Made by a program: the position numbers and the translations under genes. From Aromatoleum anaerobium (GTDB lineage Bacteria > Pseudomonadota > Gammaproteobacteria > Burkholderiales > Rhodocyclaceae): a stretch of DNA of 64,000 nucleotides. The notes under the pieces are model-generated. The model was not told where the DNA came from, did no database searches, and worked only from the letters and a program-made list of their open reading frames with translations. Shown here one piece after another: positions 42,704 through 50,922 of this stretch. Each line of letters starts with the position of its first letter. The first letter of the stretch is position 1. The stretch lies in assembly GCF_012910705.2 (NCBI RefSeq), contig NZ_WTVG02000035.1, positions 124,001-188,000 on the forward strand, given 5' to 3'.

Positions 42704-43666
42704 CTATTGCTGCAGCGCGTGCCACATCTGCTGGTCGCGCTCGGCGGTCCAGATACGCGGATCACGGATGCCCGACGCCTCGTCGAACGCACGTGTCACG
42801 TCGAACGGCAGGCAGTGCTCGTAGATGAACACCTCGCCGAAATGCGGATCCATGTGCTTGCGCGTGAGTTCCATCGTCGCCTTGAGGTCCATGCCCTGCG
42901 CGACCGCCTCCTGCGCGCTGCGGTACAAGGCGATGACGAAAGCCTTCGTGTAGGCGAGCCCCTGCTCCACCCGCTCGGGCGTCGTCAACGCCGGGCCGCG
43001 ACCGGGCACGAGCTTTGCCGCACCGAACTGGGCCAGCCGGTCGAGCGTCGCCGGCCAGTCGGCGAGGTAGGCATCGCCGGTGTAGCAGGCCGCGTCGTAC
43101 TCGACGAGATCGCCCGAAAACAGTACGCCGTCCTGCGGCAGCCACACCACCGTGTCGCCCTTCGTGTGGCCGCGGCCGACCTGCATGATCTTCACTTCGA
43201 GCTTGCCGAGCCACAGGCTCATCTCACCCTGGAACGTGAGCGTCGGCCAGGTCAGCCCGGGCACGCTCTCAACCGCGTCGAACAGGCGCGGGAAGCGGCC
43301 GATCTCGGAATCCATGTCCTGCTGGCCGCGCTCGACGATCAGGTCATACGTATCGCGGCTGGCGATGATCTGCTCGAGCCCTTCGCTCTTGTAGCCGGAC
43401 GCGCCAAGCACGCGCACGGCGTGGTAATGCGTCAGCACGACGTACTTGATCGGCTTGTCGGTGATCTCGCGCACCTTGGCGATGACGCCCTGCGCCATCA
43501 CCGGCGTCGCGGTGGCGTCGATGATCATCACGCCGTCGTCGCCGACGATGATGCCGGTGTTCGGATCGCCCTCGGCGGTGTAGGCCCAGGCGTGGTCGGA
43601 AAGCTGCTCGAAGCTGATCTGCTTCTCTTCGAGGTCGGCTTGCGAAGCGAAAACCTTGGTGTTCAT
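42704..43666 (-). CDS. MBL-fold protein with an altered metal-binding motif
   Basis: The 320-residue protein has the MBL fold, but the zinc motif normally written HxHxDH reads VLTHYHAVRVLGASGY, so the Asp and third His are replaced. Other motifs remain partly: VGRGHTKGDTVVW and FSGDLVEYDAACY, while the later VPGRGPAL lacks the His of the GHG motif. It may bind one metal or none. It is the first gene after the divergent IclR regulator and leads the aromatic cluster, so an accessory hydrolase, thioesterase-like or binding role is possible. Confidence 0.85.
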   Translation of the reverse strand: MNTKVFASQADLEEKQISFEQLSDHAWAYTAEGDPNTGIIVGDDGVMIIDATATPVMAQGVIAKVREITDKPIKYVVLTHYHAVRVLGASGYKSEGLEQIIASRDTYDLIVERGQQDMDSEIGRFPRLFDAVESVPGLTWPTLTFQGEMSLWLGKLEVKIMQVGRGHTKGDTVVWLPQDGVLFSGDLVEYDAACYTGDAYLADWPATLDRLAQFGAAKLVPGRGPALTTPERVEQGLAYTKAFVIALYRSAQEAVAQGMDLKATMELTRKHMDPHFGEVFIYEHCLPFDVTRAFDEASGIRDPRIWTAERDQQMWHALQQ

Positions 43667-43816
43667 GAACGGACTCCTTGAAAGGCGGGGGATGGACAAA
43701 GCGTAGACGACGATTTGTTATTAGTCAATCGATTCGCTATTGTTAAATTCACCCACCCCCGGAAAGTATGTTTTTGCCGCCCCGCTGCTAAGATTCGCGC
43801 CGCACAGGAGACCACC
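43667..43816. promoter_or_regulatory. Divergent promoter region of the aromatic cluster, candidate IclR operator
   Basis: The 150-bp gap between divergent starts contains an unusually AT-rich stretch near 43712-43750 with two related half-sites, ATTTGTTATTAGT and ATTCGCTATTGTT. Short AT-rich repeats of this kind are typical IclR-family operators. No footprint can be inferred further. Confidence 0.45.
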
Positions 43817-44647
43817 GTGAAAGACGAGCAAGTGACCGGGCTAATCGCCACACGCCCCGCCGAACGTAACGGCGACCGCCGCGGCATCCAGTCGATCGAA
43901 GTCGGCGGCGCGCTGCTGCAGGCCCTCGTGCGCCACGGCGCACCGATGATCCTCAAGGACCTCGCCCGCGAAGCCGGCATGCCGCCGGCCAAGGCCCACC
44001 CCTACCTCGTCAGTTTCGGCAAGCTCGGCCTGATCGAACAGGACCCGCTGACCGGCCGTTACGGGCTCGGCGCGTTCTCGCTGCAGCTGGGCCTGTCGGC
44101 GCTGCACGGACTCAACCCGCTGCGCGTCGCGACGCCGGAAGCCGCGAAGCTCTCCGACGAGATCGGCCAGAACGTCGCGATCGCGGTGTGGGGCAACCAG
44201 GGCGCGACGGTCGTCAGCATCGAGGAATGCAGCCGCCAGGTGCACGTGAACATGCGCGTCGGCACGGTGATGAACCTCGTCACCTCCGCAACCGGCCGCG
44301 TCTTCGCCGCGTTCCTGCCGGCGCGCCTGACCGAAACGCTGATCACCGAAGAGCTCGCCCATCTCGCCCGCGCCAGCGACCCGTCGCTGCACCTGACGAG
44401 AAGACAGCTCGACGACGAGCTGGAAGAAATCCGCCGCCAGCGCCTCGCCCGCGCCGTCGGCCAGCCGATCCCCGGCATCAACGCGTTCTGCGCCCCGGTC
44501 TTCGACCACAACAGCCACATCGCGCTGACGATCACCGCAATGGGCGCCGCCGACAACTTCGATGCAGACTGGCACGGCCCGCTGGCAGAGAAACTGCGAG
44601 GCTGCGCGGAGTCGATCTCGGCGCGGCTGGGGAAGACGGAAGGCTGA
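43817..44647 (+). CDS. IclR-family transcriptional regulator
   Basis: The 276-residue regulator has an N-terminal HTH (LKDLAREAGMPPAKAHPYLV) and a C-terminal effector domain (VAIAVWGNQGATVVSIEECS, NLVTSATGRVFAAFLP, NAFCAPVFDHNSHIALTITA). It is divergent from the MBL/monooxygenase cluster and is its likely regulator. The GTG at 43817 is preceded by AGGAG; the frame is open further upstream without a better start. Confidence 0.9.
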   Translation: MKDEQVTGLIATRPAERNGDRRGIQSIEVGGALLQALVRHGAPMILKDLAREAGMPPAKAHPYLVSFGKLGLIEQDPLTGRYGLGAFSLQLGLSALHGLNPLRVATPEAAKLSDEIGQNVAIAVWGNQGATVVSIEECSRQVHVNMRVGTVMNLVTSATGRVFAAFLPARLTETLITEELAHLARASDPSLHLTRRQLDDELEEIRRQRLARAVGQPIPGINAFCAPVFDHNSHIALTITAMGAADNFDADWHGPLAEKLRGCAESISARLGKTEG

Positions 44648-44737
44648 TCTGGAAAATATGCAAAGAGCAATGACGTAATTCCTCGTCAAATGCCATAAGG
44701 ATTGTCAGGATCACGCAACCCCACCCGCGAGGTTGCC

Positions 44738-45721
44738 GTGAGCCAGACCGATCGCATCGTCCGCATCCGCGCGCTGCTCGACCAGCGGCGCGCCGTCAGC
44801 CGCCGGACGCTGCTCGACACGCTCGAAATCTCCGCCGCGACGCTCAAGCGTGACATCGCCTTCCTGCGCGACGCGATGAATACCCCGATCGTGTGGGACC
44901 GCGAACTCGGCGGCTACCGCCTCGATCTCGCCCAGACCCGCGGCGCGCAATACGAACTGCCCGGCCTGTGGTTCTCCGACAAGGAAATCCACGCACTGCT
45001 GACGATGCAGCATCTCCTCGCCAACCTCGACCCCGGCGGCCTCCTCGCCCCGCACGTGCAGCCGCTCGTCGCCCGCCTCGACAAACTGCTCGGCGCCGCC
45101 GAACACGCCGCCGACGAAGTCCGGCGCCGCGTGCTGATCGTCGGCATCGGCAAGCGCAGCATGAAACTCGCCCACTTCGAAAACATCGGCTCCGCGCTGC
45201 TGCGGCGCAAACGCCTCGCGATCCGCTACTACGCCCGCGGCCAGGACGAAGAGTCGACACGCGAGATCTCCCCGCAGCGCCTCGTCCACTACCGCGAAAA
45301 CTGGTACCTCGACGCCTGGTGCCACCTGCGCGGCGCCCTGCGCAACTTCGCCGTCGACAGCATCCGCAAGGTGGAACTGCTCGAACGAACGGCGAAAGAC
45401 GTGGCGAACTGCACCCTCGACACGGTCCTCGGCCCGGGCTACGGCATCTTCGCCGGCGAACAGTTGCAATGGGCGAAGCTGCGCTTCTCTGCCGAACGCG
45501 CCCGCTGGGTCGCCACGGAACACTGGCATCCGCAGCAAAAAGGGGCGTTCGAGGAGGATGGCAGCTACGTGCTGGAAGTGCCGTATGCGGACCACCGGGA
45601 ATTGGTGATGGATGTGCTGAAGCACGGGACGCATTGCGAGGTGCTGGGGCCGGAGGAGTTGCGGGGGGTTGTGGCGGCGGAAGTGGTGGCCATGTCGGCC
45701 AAATATCCAGTCAGAAAATGA
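44738..45721 (+). CDS. WYL-domain transcriptional regulator upstream of cas3
   Basis: The 327-residue protein has an N-terminal HTH (RALLDQRRAVSRRTLLDTLE, SAATLKRDIAFLRDAM) and a central WYL domain (ISPQRLVHYRENWYLDAWCH), plus the C-terminal extension FEEDGSYVLEVPYADHRELV. WYL regulators often sit next to CRISPR-Cas loci and can repress or activate cas genes in response to nucleic-acid ligands. It reads towards cas3, with 66 bp between the genes. The start is the GTG at 44738, preceded by GAGG. Its role in this locus is inferred from position. Confidence 0.88.
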   Translation: MSQTDRIVRIRALLDQRRAVSRRTLLDTLEISAATLKRDIAFLRDAMNTPIVWDRELGGYRLDLAQTRGAQYELPGLWFSDKEIHALLTMQHLLANLDPGGLLAPHVQPLVARLDKLLGAAEHAADEVRRRVLIVGIGKRSMKLAHFENIGSALLRRKRLAIRYYARGQDEESTREISPQRLVHYRENWYLDAWCHLRGALRNFAVDSIRKVELLERTAKDVANCTLDTVLGPGYGIFAGEQLQWAKLRFSAERARWVATEHWHPQQKGAFEEDGSYVLEVPYADHRELVMDVLKHGTHCEVLGPEELRGVVAAEVVAMSAKYPVRK

Positions 45722-45787
45722 AGGGAGGGGTCATCCTGTGAGCCCGTCCACCTGCATCATGGCTGCGACGTTCCAGGTGAGAAACCG

Positions 45788-48442
45788 ATGATTCAATTCT
45801 CGAGACTGTCGGCCGCGTGCCGCTATGTATGGGCCAAGAGCGGCGAAGGACACGGCCATGGGGTGCTCGCCCATATGCTAGACGTGGCCGCGGTCGCGAC
45901 CGCGATCCTCGAGCGCGAGGCGCCCAGCACCCGAAGTTGGATAGCCCGCAACTTCGCACTGCCGTTTGATTCGGCGGTGCGATGGTTAGCGACAATCGTC
46001 GGCCTCCATGACTTTGGCAAGGGGATCACGGGCTTTCAGGCGAAATGGCCGGAAGGGCGACAAGTTGATGAGTCCGCCGGTTTGCCGTTCGCGCCACGCA
46101 ACCTCGAACCCCACGACCATGCGGCCGCGACATGGGCTCTGCTGCGAGCACTGCTGAGCGAAAAGATCGAACATCGGGGCTGGATCAGCGGCGTCCTGCA
46201 GGGGATCAGCGCACACCACGGTTTCAACTACCTGCGACCAGAAATTGAACGCGCACGACCGGCATATGAAGCGACCGCTTGGACCGACACGCGGCAGGAG
46301 CTCTTCGATGCCTACTGGCAAACGATGGCACCTATTGGCCAGCCCACGTGCGAAGCGCTGTCGCTTACTGCCGTCGAGTGGCTGGCGGGGCTCACAAGTG
46401 TTGCCGACTGGATCGGTTCCAATGCTGAGTGGTTCCCGCTTGGTGAACGGGCCGATGACCTGACCAAACACTTCGACGCAGCCAGGCAACTAGCCGAACG
46501 CGCACTCGATCGCATCGGCTGGCCGCATTTCCGCCCGCTTCTGGCCGGAGTGGAAGACATCGACCGCCTGATCCGACGCATTATTGGCACTGACGACGAA
46601 GTCCGGGCTCGCCCCCTTCAGGCCACCGCCGACACGCTGCTTGCGAGTGCCGACGGACCGACGTTACTGATCGTCGAAGCCCCCATGGGCGAAGGCAAGA
46701 CTGAACTGGCTATGCTGGCCCACCTGCGCTTGCAAGCGGCAAACCATCACCGGGGCCTCTACGTCGCCCTGCCGACGCAGGCGACCGGCAACGCGATGTT
46801 CGACCGCACCTTGAGTTTTCTGCGCGCTTTCACCGATGGCATGCCGCTCGATATCCAGCTCGCCCATGGCGGCGCCGTGCTGGATGAGCGCGTCGCACAT
46901 CTGCGCGGCATTCACGGAGAACCGGGCGACAATGTGAGTTCTTCGGCCTGGTTCTCCCAACGTCGTCGTGCGCTGATCTCGCCCTATGGCGTCGGCACCA
47001 TTGATCAGGCGCTGTTCGCGACGCTCAACGTCAAGCATCACTTCGTACGCCTGTGGGGCTTGGCCAACCGGGTCGTCGTCCTCGACGAAGTGCACGCCTA
47101 CGACACTTACACCAGCGGCCTGATCGCCGCGCTGCTGCGCTGGTTGAAGGCGCTCAACTGCTCGGTTGTACTGATGAGTGCGACGCTTCCACGGAAACGC
47201 CAGACGGAACTGCTGGCTGCGTGGGGCATTGCGAAATCCGACGTGCCGACACTCGCCTACCCACGCCTGCTTGCAGCACATCAAGGGGGAATCATCGGAG
47301 ATACCGTCGCAGCCCGCCCGTTACCCCCAATTAACGTGCACGGCATCGCGGAGGCGCCGGAAGCACTCGCCGCTCACGCGATGGCACAGCTCGCATCGGG
47401 CGGTTGCGGCGCCATCGTCGTCAATACCGTGGACCGCGCCCAACAACTATATCGGCTGTTGCATGATCAGCTTTCCGCCGACTGCACATTGATGCTGTTT
47501 CATGCCCGCTATCCCGCCGACGAGCGCAGCCAGCGCGAACGGGCAGTCCTGGGCTCCTTCGGCCGGAACGGAAAACGCCCGGCCCGTGCCCTGCTGATCG
47601 CCACTCAAGTGGCGGAACAGAGCCTGGATATCGACTTCGATTTCATGATCTCCGACCTTGCTCCGATCGACCTCCTGCTCCAGCGCGCCGGACGTCTGCA
47701 CCGGCACGAGCGTACGCGCCCCGACGCACACAGCGAGGCGCAACTCGCGGTCGCCGGCCTGATCGCGGGGCGCTTTCCAGAGCTCAAGGAAACGGCGTGG
47801 CAGTACGTGTACGACGCCTATATCCTCGGTCGTACCTGGGCGCTGACCGCAAGCGAGACCGTATGGCAGTTGCCGCACGATATCGACCGGCTGGTCCAGC
47901 GTGTCTACGACGACGACGTCGAACTACCGGATGACCTTTCAGCGGAAGATCGCAAACGCATCGACGAAAGTACCTACGGCGAGCACCGCGCCAAGGAACA
48001 GCAAGAGTTTCTCTATGCCATGCATGCAGCCATCGACGCCGATGCCGAACCCCAGCATGCCTACGCGGACAAACCCCGCGGCAATGAGGAAGGCGAGGGG
48101 TTGGGCATCCGCAATCGCACTCGTCTGGGCGATGACGGCATCACAGTCGTTCCCGTCTGGGTGTCGGACACAGGTTGGCGCGTACATCCGGACGAGCCCC
48201 CATTCAACCCTGAGGAACCGGCATCCGACGCCTTGGCACACCGCCTGTTTGCCCGTCAGCTCAAATTGAGCCACAAGGCCGTAGTCGCCGAGCTCGGCGC
48301 TGTCGAGCCCCCCCGCTGCTTCACCGAGCACCCCCTGCTACGAAACCTGAAACCCCTGCGTTTCGCCGACGGCCACGCCACAGCAGGCGACCTGACACTA
48401 CGGCTCGATCCGGAGTTGGGGCTGGTTTATGACAAGGGCTGA
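45788..48442 (+). CDS. cas3: Cas3, type I-E helicase-nuclease
   Basis: The 884-residue protein has an N-terminal HD nuclease domain (HMLDVAA at about 29; the HD pair in GLHDFGKG at about 74; HHGF further on) and a superfamily-2 helicase. Walker A is APMGEGKTELAM (about 298-305), Walker B is VVLDEVHAYD (about 435) and the SAT motif is LMSATLP. The last helicase motif is ATQVAEQSLDIDFD, followed by QRAGRLHRH. It degrades DNA recruited by Cascade. All catalytic motifs are present. It is separated from cse1 by 303 bp, an unusually long gap inside a cas operon. Confidence 0.96.
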   Translation: MIQFSRLSAACRYVWAKSGEGHGHGVLAHMLDVAAVATAILEREAPSTRSWIARNFALPFDSAVRWLATIVGLHDFGKGITGFQAKWPEGRQVDESAGLPFAPRNLEPHDHAAATWALLRALLSEKIEHRGWISGVLQGISAHHGFNYLRPEIERARPAYEATAWTDTRQELFDAYWQTMAPIGQPTCEALSLTAVEWLAGLTSVADWIGSNAEWFPLGERADDLTKHFDAARQLAERALDRIGWPHFRPLLAGVEDIDRLIRRIIGTDDEVRARPLQATADTLLASADGPTLLIVEAPMGEGKTELAMLAHLRLQAANHHRGLYVALPTQATGNAMFDRTLSFLRAFTDGMPLDIQLAHGGAVLDERVAHLRGIHGEPGDNVSSSAWFSQRRRALISPYGVGTIDQALFATLNVKHHFVRLWGLANRVVVLDEVHAYDTYTSGLIAALLRWLKALNCSVVLMSATLPRKRQTELLAAWGIAKSDVPTLAYPRLLAAHQGGIIGDTVAARPLPPINVHGIAEAPEALAAHAMAQLASGGCGAIVVNTVDRAQQLYRLLHDQLSADCTLMLFHARYPADERSQRERAVLGSFGRNGKRPARALLIATQVAEQSLDIDFDFMISDLAPIDLLLQRAGRLHRHERTRPDAHSEAQLAVAGLIAGRFPELKETAWQYVYDAYILGRTWALTASETVWQLPHDIDRLVQRVYDDDVELPDDLSAEDRKRIDESTYGEHRAKEQQEFLYAMHAAIDADAEPQHAYADKPRGNEEGEGLGIRNRTRLGDDGITVVPVWVSDTGWRVHPDEPPFNPEEPASDALAHRLFARQLKLSHKAVVAELGAVEPPRCFTEHPLLRNLKPLRFADGHATAGDLTLRLDPELGLVYDKG

Positions 48443-48477
48443 AAAGCGAAATGACGGCAACAGCTGTAGGCGTAAGT

Positions 48478-48512
48478 ATGCGGGACGACGGGAAGTCCCC
48501 GCCGCCCCGCAT
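48478..48512 (-). terminator. Long hairpin ending the candidate guide RNA
   Basis: Bases 48478-48492 and 48498-48512 form a 15-bp stem around a short loop. In minus-strand RNA the two non-Watson-Crick positions become G-U wobbles, while on the plus strand they are A-C mismatches. This supports a minus-strand transcript. There is no strong U-tract after it, so it may protect the 3' end or terminate weakly. Confidence 0.6.
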
Positions 48513-48597
48513 ACAGCCCCGCGAGGCGGGGAATACCTTGCGTAACCGACAGCAGCAACACTGAACAAGGTCCATCCCCGTGCAGACGGGGAAACAG
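48508..48597 (-). ncRNA. Candidate CreR-like guide RNA: degenerate repeat - spacer - degenerate repeat
   Basis: On the minus strand a 30-nt repeat-like element (48597-48568) is followed by a 31-nt spacer (48567-48537) and a second 29-nt element (48536-48508). The first element has the stem CCCCGT-CTGC-ACGGGG, the same 6-bp stem and 4-nt loop as the genomic repeat, and ends in the handle-like ATGGACCT (genomic handle ATGAACCG). The second has the stem CCCCGC-CTC-GCGGGG after GTATT. Cas6e cleavage at the stem base would release an 8-nt handle and a spacer starting TGTTCAGTGTTG. The first 11 nt of this spacer match a site at the cse1 promoter except at position 6. No protein gene fits this gap. 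The role as a self-repressing guide is inferred from sequence. Confidence 0.8.
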
Positions 48598-48604
48598 CCC
48601 TGCG

Positions 48605-48610
48605 ATTGTA
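48605..48610 (-). promoter_or_regulatory. -10 box of the candidate guide RNA
   Basis: TACAAT on the minus strand (48610-48605) matches the -10 consensus at five of six bases. It would start transcription close to 48598, the first base of the repeat-like element. A weak -35 (CTGCGT, 48633-48628) lies 17 bp upstream. Confidence 0.55.
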
Positions 48611-48633
48611 TCGAGAGCAACGCCAGGACGCAG

Positions 48634-48668
48634 TGCCATGAATGCGTTTCGTATAACACGGAACACTT
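48634..48668 (-). promoter_or_regulatory. Predicted Cascade target site (protospacer plus AAG PAM) at the cse1 promoter
   Basis: Minus strand 48668-48666 reads AAG, the main type I-E interference PAM. The next 12 bases read TGTTCCGTGTTA, against TGTTCAGTGTTG in the mini-array spacer. Positions 1-5 and 7-11 match. Positions 6 and 12 differ, and these are the bases flipped out and ignored in Cascade. From position 12 onwards the match is lost, which favours binding without DNA destruction. The PAM abuts the putative -35 box at 48668. Confidence 0.78.
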
Positions 48669-48696
48669 TGCATAGTTTAATTACATATGCTAATTT
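48668..48696 (+). promoter_or_regulatory. Putative cse1 (Cascade operon) promoter
   Basis: TTGCAT (48668-48673) and TAATTT (48691-48696) are separated by 17 bp. TG at 48688-48689 provides an extended -10 element. The region is strikingly AT-rich for this genome. It lies about 50 bp before the cse1 start. Confidence 0.6.
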
Positions 48697-48745
48697 GATT
48701 CTACGAAACACCACCTCCGCACTTTCTTGAGCGAGGACACATGCG

Positions 48746-50335
48746 ATGACACGCAGCTTCAACCTGTTGGACGAACCGTGGATTCCGGTGCACTTCGGCA
48801 CAGGCGAACGCCGGGAGATCGGACTGATCGAGCTCTTCAAGCGCGCCAATGACATCACTGCGCTGACCGAAACGTCGCCCCCCAACCTGATCGCGCTGCA
48901 TCGCCTGCTGCTGGCGATCACCCATCGGGCGCTGATTCAAACGAAGGGCAACTGGAAGGATAGGGACCGGGCGGAGTGGTACCGCAAGGGCTTACCGCCT
49001 GATGCCCTGCGCGGCTATCTCGAACAATGGCGGGATCGCTTCTGGCTATTCCACCCGGAACATCCGTTCATGCAGGTCGCCGCACTGGCCGAGGCAGCGG
49101 AAACGCGAGACAAGACAAAACCCTGGACTCAGATCACGCTGGACAGCGCCAACGGCAATGCACCAGTGGTATTCGATCATTCGGTCGACACAATCCCGTC
49201 CGCAATTTTGCCTGCGCAGGCCCTTCGCAACCTCTTGGGTTTCCTGCAATTCACGCCGGGTGGCCTCGTCAAGGTGATTCGCGGTTCGGACAAAGCGGGG
49301 GCACTGGCGAACACGGCGGCAGTGTTGCCGCTTGGCCAAAGCCTGAATCAGACCTTGTGTCTGGCGCTTCATCCGTCGAGTCGCGCCAGCGAATACGATC
49401 TTCCCGCGTGGGAATCCACACCGCCGATGCTTGCCGCGCTGAGCGCCGATTCTCGCCTTGCCACCGGACCGTGCGACCGCTACACCCGCCTGTCGCGCGC
49501 TGTGTTGTTCATCCGGGACGACGACACGTCCGGCATTCGTCACATTCGGTTTGCCGCCGGACTGGCGCTGGCCGACGATGCAAACGCACCGGACCCGATG
49601 GCAAGCTACCGGATCGGCACAAACGGCCCGGTTCGCGTTTCCTTCACCGAAGGACGTGCGGTATGGCGGGATCTTTCATCGCTGATGCCGGATAGCAGCG
49701 GCAAGCTTGCCATTCCCGCCAGCGTCCTCGCATGGGCCGCGGCGCTCCACGAAGCAACGGATACGTGGGATGCAGAAGTGCCAGTACTTGTTGCCGGACT
49801 GGCCAGCGACCAGGCCAAGCTGCTGCGCTGGCGCTCGGAACGCTTCACCCTCCCGGCGCCCCTCCTGCTCAACCCCGATGCGGGAATGCTACTGCGGCAA
49901 CAACTCAAAGCGGCCGACGACACCTGGTTCCGCTTGCGTGGCATCGCCGCCGACATGATCGCGGAGACGATGCCCGATCCGGCCAGCAAGGACACACGCA
50001 CACGGGCTCGGGCAGTGCTCGACAACGGCCCGTGCGCGGCAGCCTACTTTGCCAATGCCGAACGTTCCCTGCCCCGCCTGTTGCAGCGCATCGCCAACGG
50101 GGAGATCGACGAGGCTGACAGCCACTGGCGCAACACTCTCGCCGTCTCAGCACAGAACGCATGGGAAGCGGTTTGCCGAAGTCTCGGACAATCGACAGAA
50201 GCCATTCGCGCCGAAGCGCGGACCCATTTCAGGTTGCGCCTCTTGCTGCGCGAATTGCGCGGCGAAGTTGCCGGCACCGCCAGACCAACCCCAAAGACCG
50301 AACCCAGCATTGAAGCCGAGGAGGTATATCCGTGA
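48746..50335 (+). CDS. cse1: Cse1 (Cas8e/CasA), large subunit of Cascade
   Basis: The 529-residue protein is the PAM-reading large subunit of type I-E Cascade. The N-terminus (FNLLDEPWIPVHFGTGERRE, IGLIELFKRANDITAL) and the segments WRDRFWLFHPEHPFMQVAAL and KAGALANTAAVLPLGQSLNQ are typical of Cse1. The ATG at 48746 follows GAGCGAGG. Its stop overlaps the cse2 GTG by 3 bp. It is the first gene of the effector operon, downstream of the candidate guide RNA and promoter region. Confidence 0.95.
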   Translation: MTRSFNLLDEPWIPVHFGTGERREIGLIELFKRANDITALTETSPPNLIALHRLLLAITHRALIQTKGNWKDRDRAEWYRKGLPPDALRGYLEQWRDRFWLFHPEHPFMQVAALAEAAETRDKTKPWTQITLDSANGNAPVVFDHSVDTIPSAILPAQALRNLLGFLQFTPGGLVKVIRGSDKAGALANTAAVLPLGQSLNQTLCLALHPSSRASEYDLPAWESTPPMLAALSADSRLATGPCDRYTRLSRAVLFIRDDDTSGIRHIRFAAGLALADDANAPDPMASYRIGTNGPVRVSFTEGRAVWRDLSSLMPDSSGKLAIPASVLAWAAALHEATDTWDAEVPVLVAGLASDQAKLLRWRSERFTLPAPLLLNPDAGMLLRQQLKAADDTWFRLRGIAADMIAETMPDPASKDTRTRARAVLDNGPCAAAYFANAERSLPRLLQRIANGEIDEADSHWRNTLAVSAQNAWEAVCRSLGQSTEAIRAEARTHFRLRLLLRELRGEVAGTARPTPKTEPSIEAEEVYP

Positions 50336-50910
50336 CCGCAGCAAGCTCACCCAAGCAGCCCAGCCTGGCGCAGGACTTCGTGCGGCACCTCATGCATCTT
50401 GCCGAACGAGACCGGGGCGCGTTGGCGGCGTTGCGGCGTAGCCTAGCCTTCGACCCAGGCAGTTATCCGCCCGCCTTCCCTTTCGTAGAACGCTTTGTCG
50501 GATCCCAGCGCCATACGGCGGATCCGTTCCGCAAAGCGCTCTACGTGGCGGCTGGCCTCTTTGCCCTGCACCCGGCGCAGCGCGCCGACTACAGCCTTGC
50601 AATGGCCTTCGGGCACCTGAAACTCAAACGCGACAGCAACAGTATCGAACAGCGCTTCATCACGCTACTCGCCGCGGATCCCGAGAACCTGTCGAACTAC
50701 CTGCGGCAAGCCGTTTCGCTGCTGGCCGCCGATGGCATTGCCTTCGATTACACCATGCTGCTCGACGATCTCACCCGATGGCTCAACCCCTACGCACACG
50801 AGCAGCGCGACGCACTGCGCCAGCGATGGGCAAGAGATTTCTACCGGGCGCTCGCCCCGCGCGAGGCCGGAGAAGATGCAGTTCCCGATTCCAGCACGAT
50901 CACCGAATAA
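50332..50910 (+). CDS. cse2: Cse2 (CasB), small subunit of Cascade
   Basis: The 192-residue helical protein matches CasB: RDRGALAALRRSLAFDPGSY, ALYVAAGLFALHPAQRADYS, SIEQRFITLLAADPENLSNY and the C-terminal WARDFYRAL. It stabilises the R-loop along the displaced strand. The start is GTG, overlapping the cse1 stop (GTGA). It is followed by cas7 after 12 bp. Confidence 0.93.
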   Translation: MTAASSPKQPSLAQDFVRHLMHLAERDRGALAALRRSLAFDPGSYPPAFPFVERFVGSQRHTADPFRKALYVAAGLFALHPAQRADYSLAMAFGHLKLKRDSNSIEQRFITLLAADPENLSNYLRQAVSLLAADGIAFDYTMLLDDLTRWLNPYAHEQRDALRQRWARDFYRALAPREAGEDAVPDSSTITE

Positions 50911-50922
50911 AGCGAGGACGTC

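Noticed and set aside
48443-48745. A protein-coding gene in the cas3-cse1 gap
   Set aside because: Frames here are short shadows without motifs. The hairpins and repeat-like elements explain the gap better as an RNA and promoter region.
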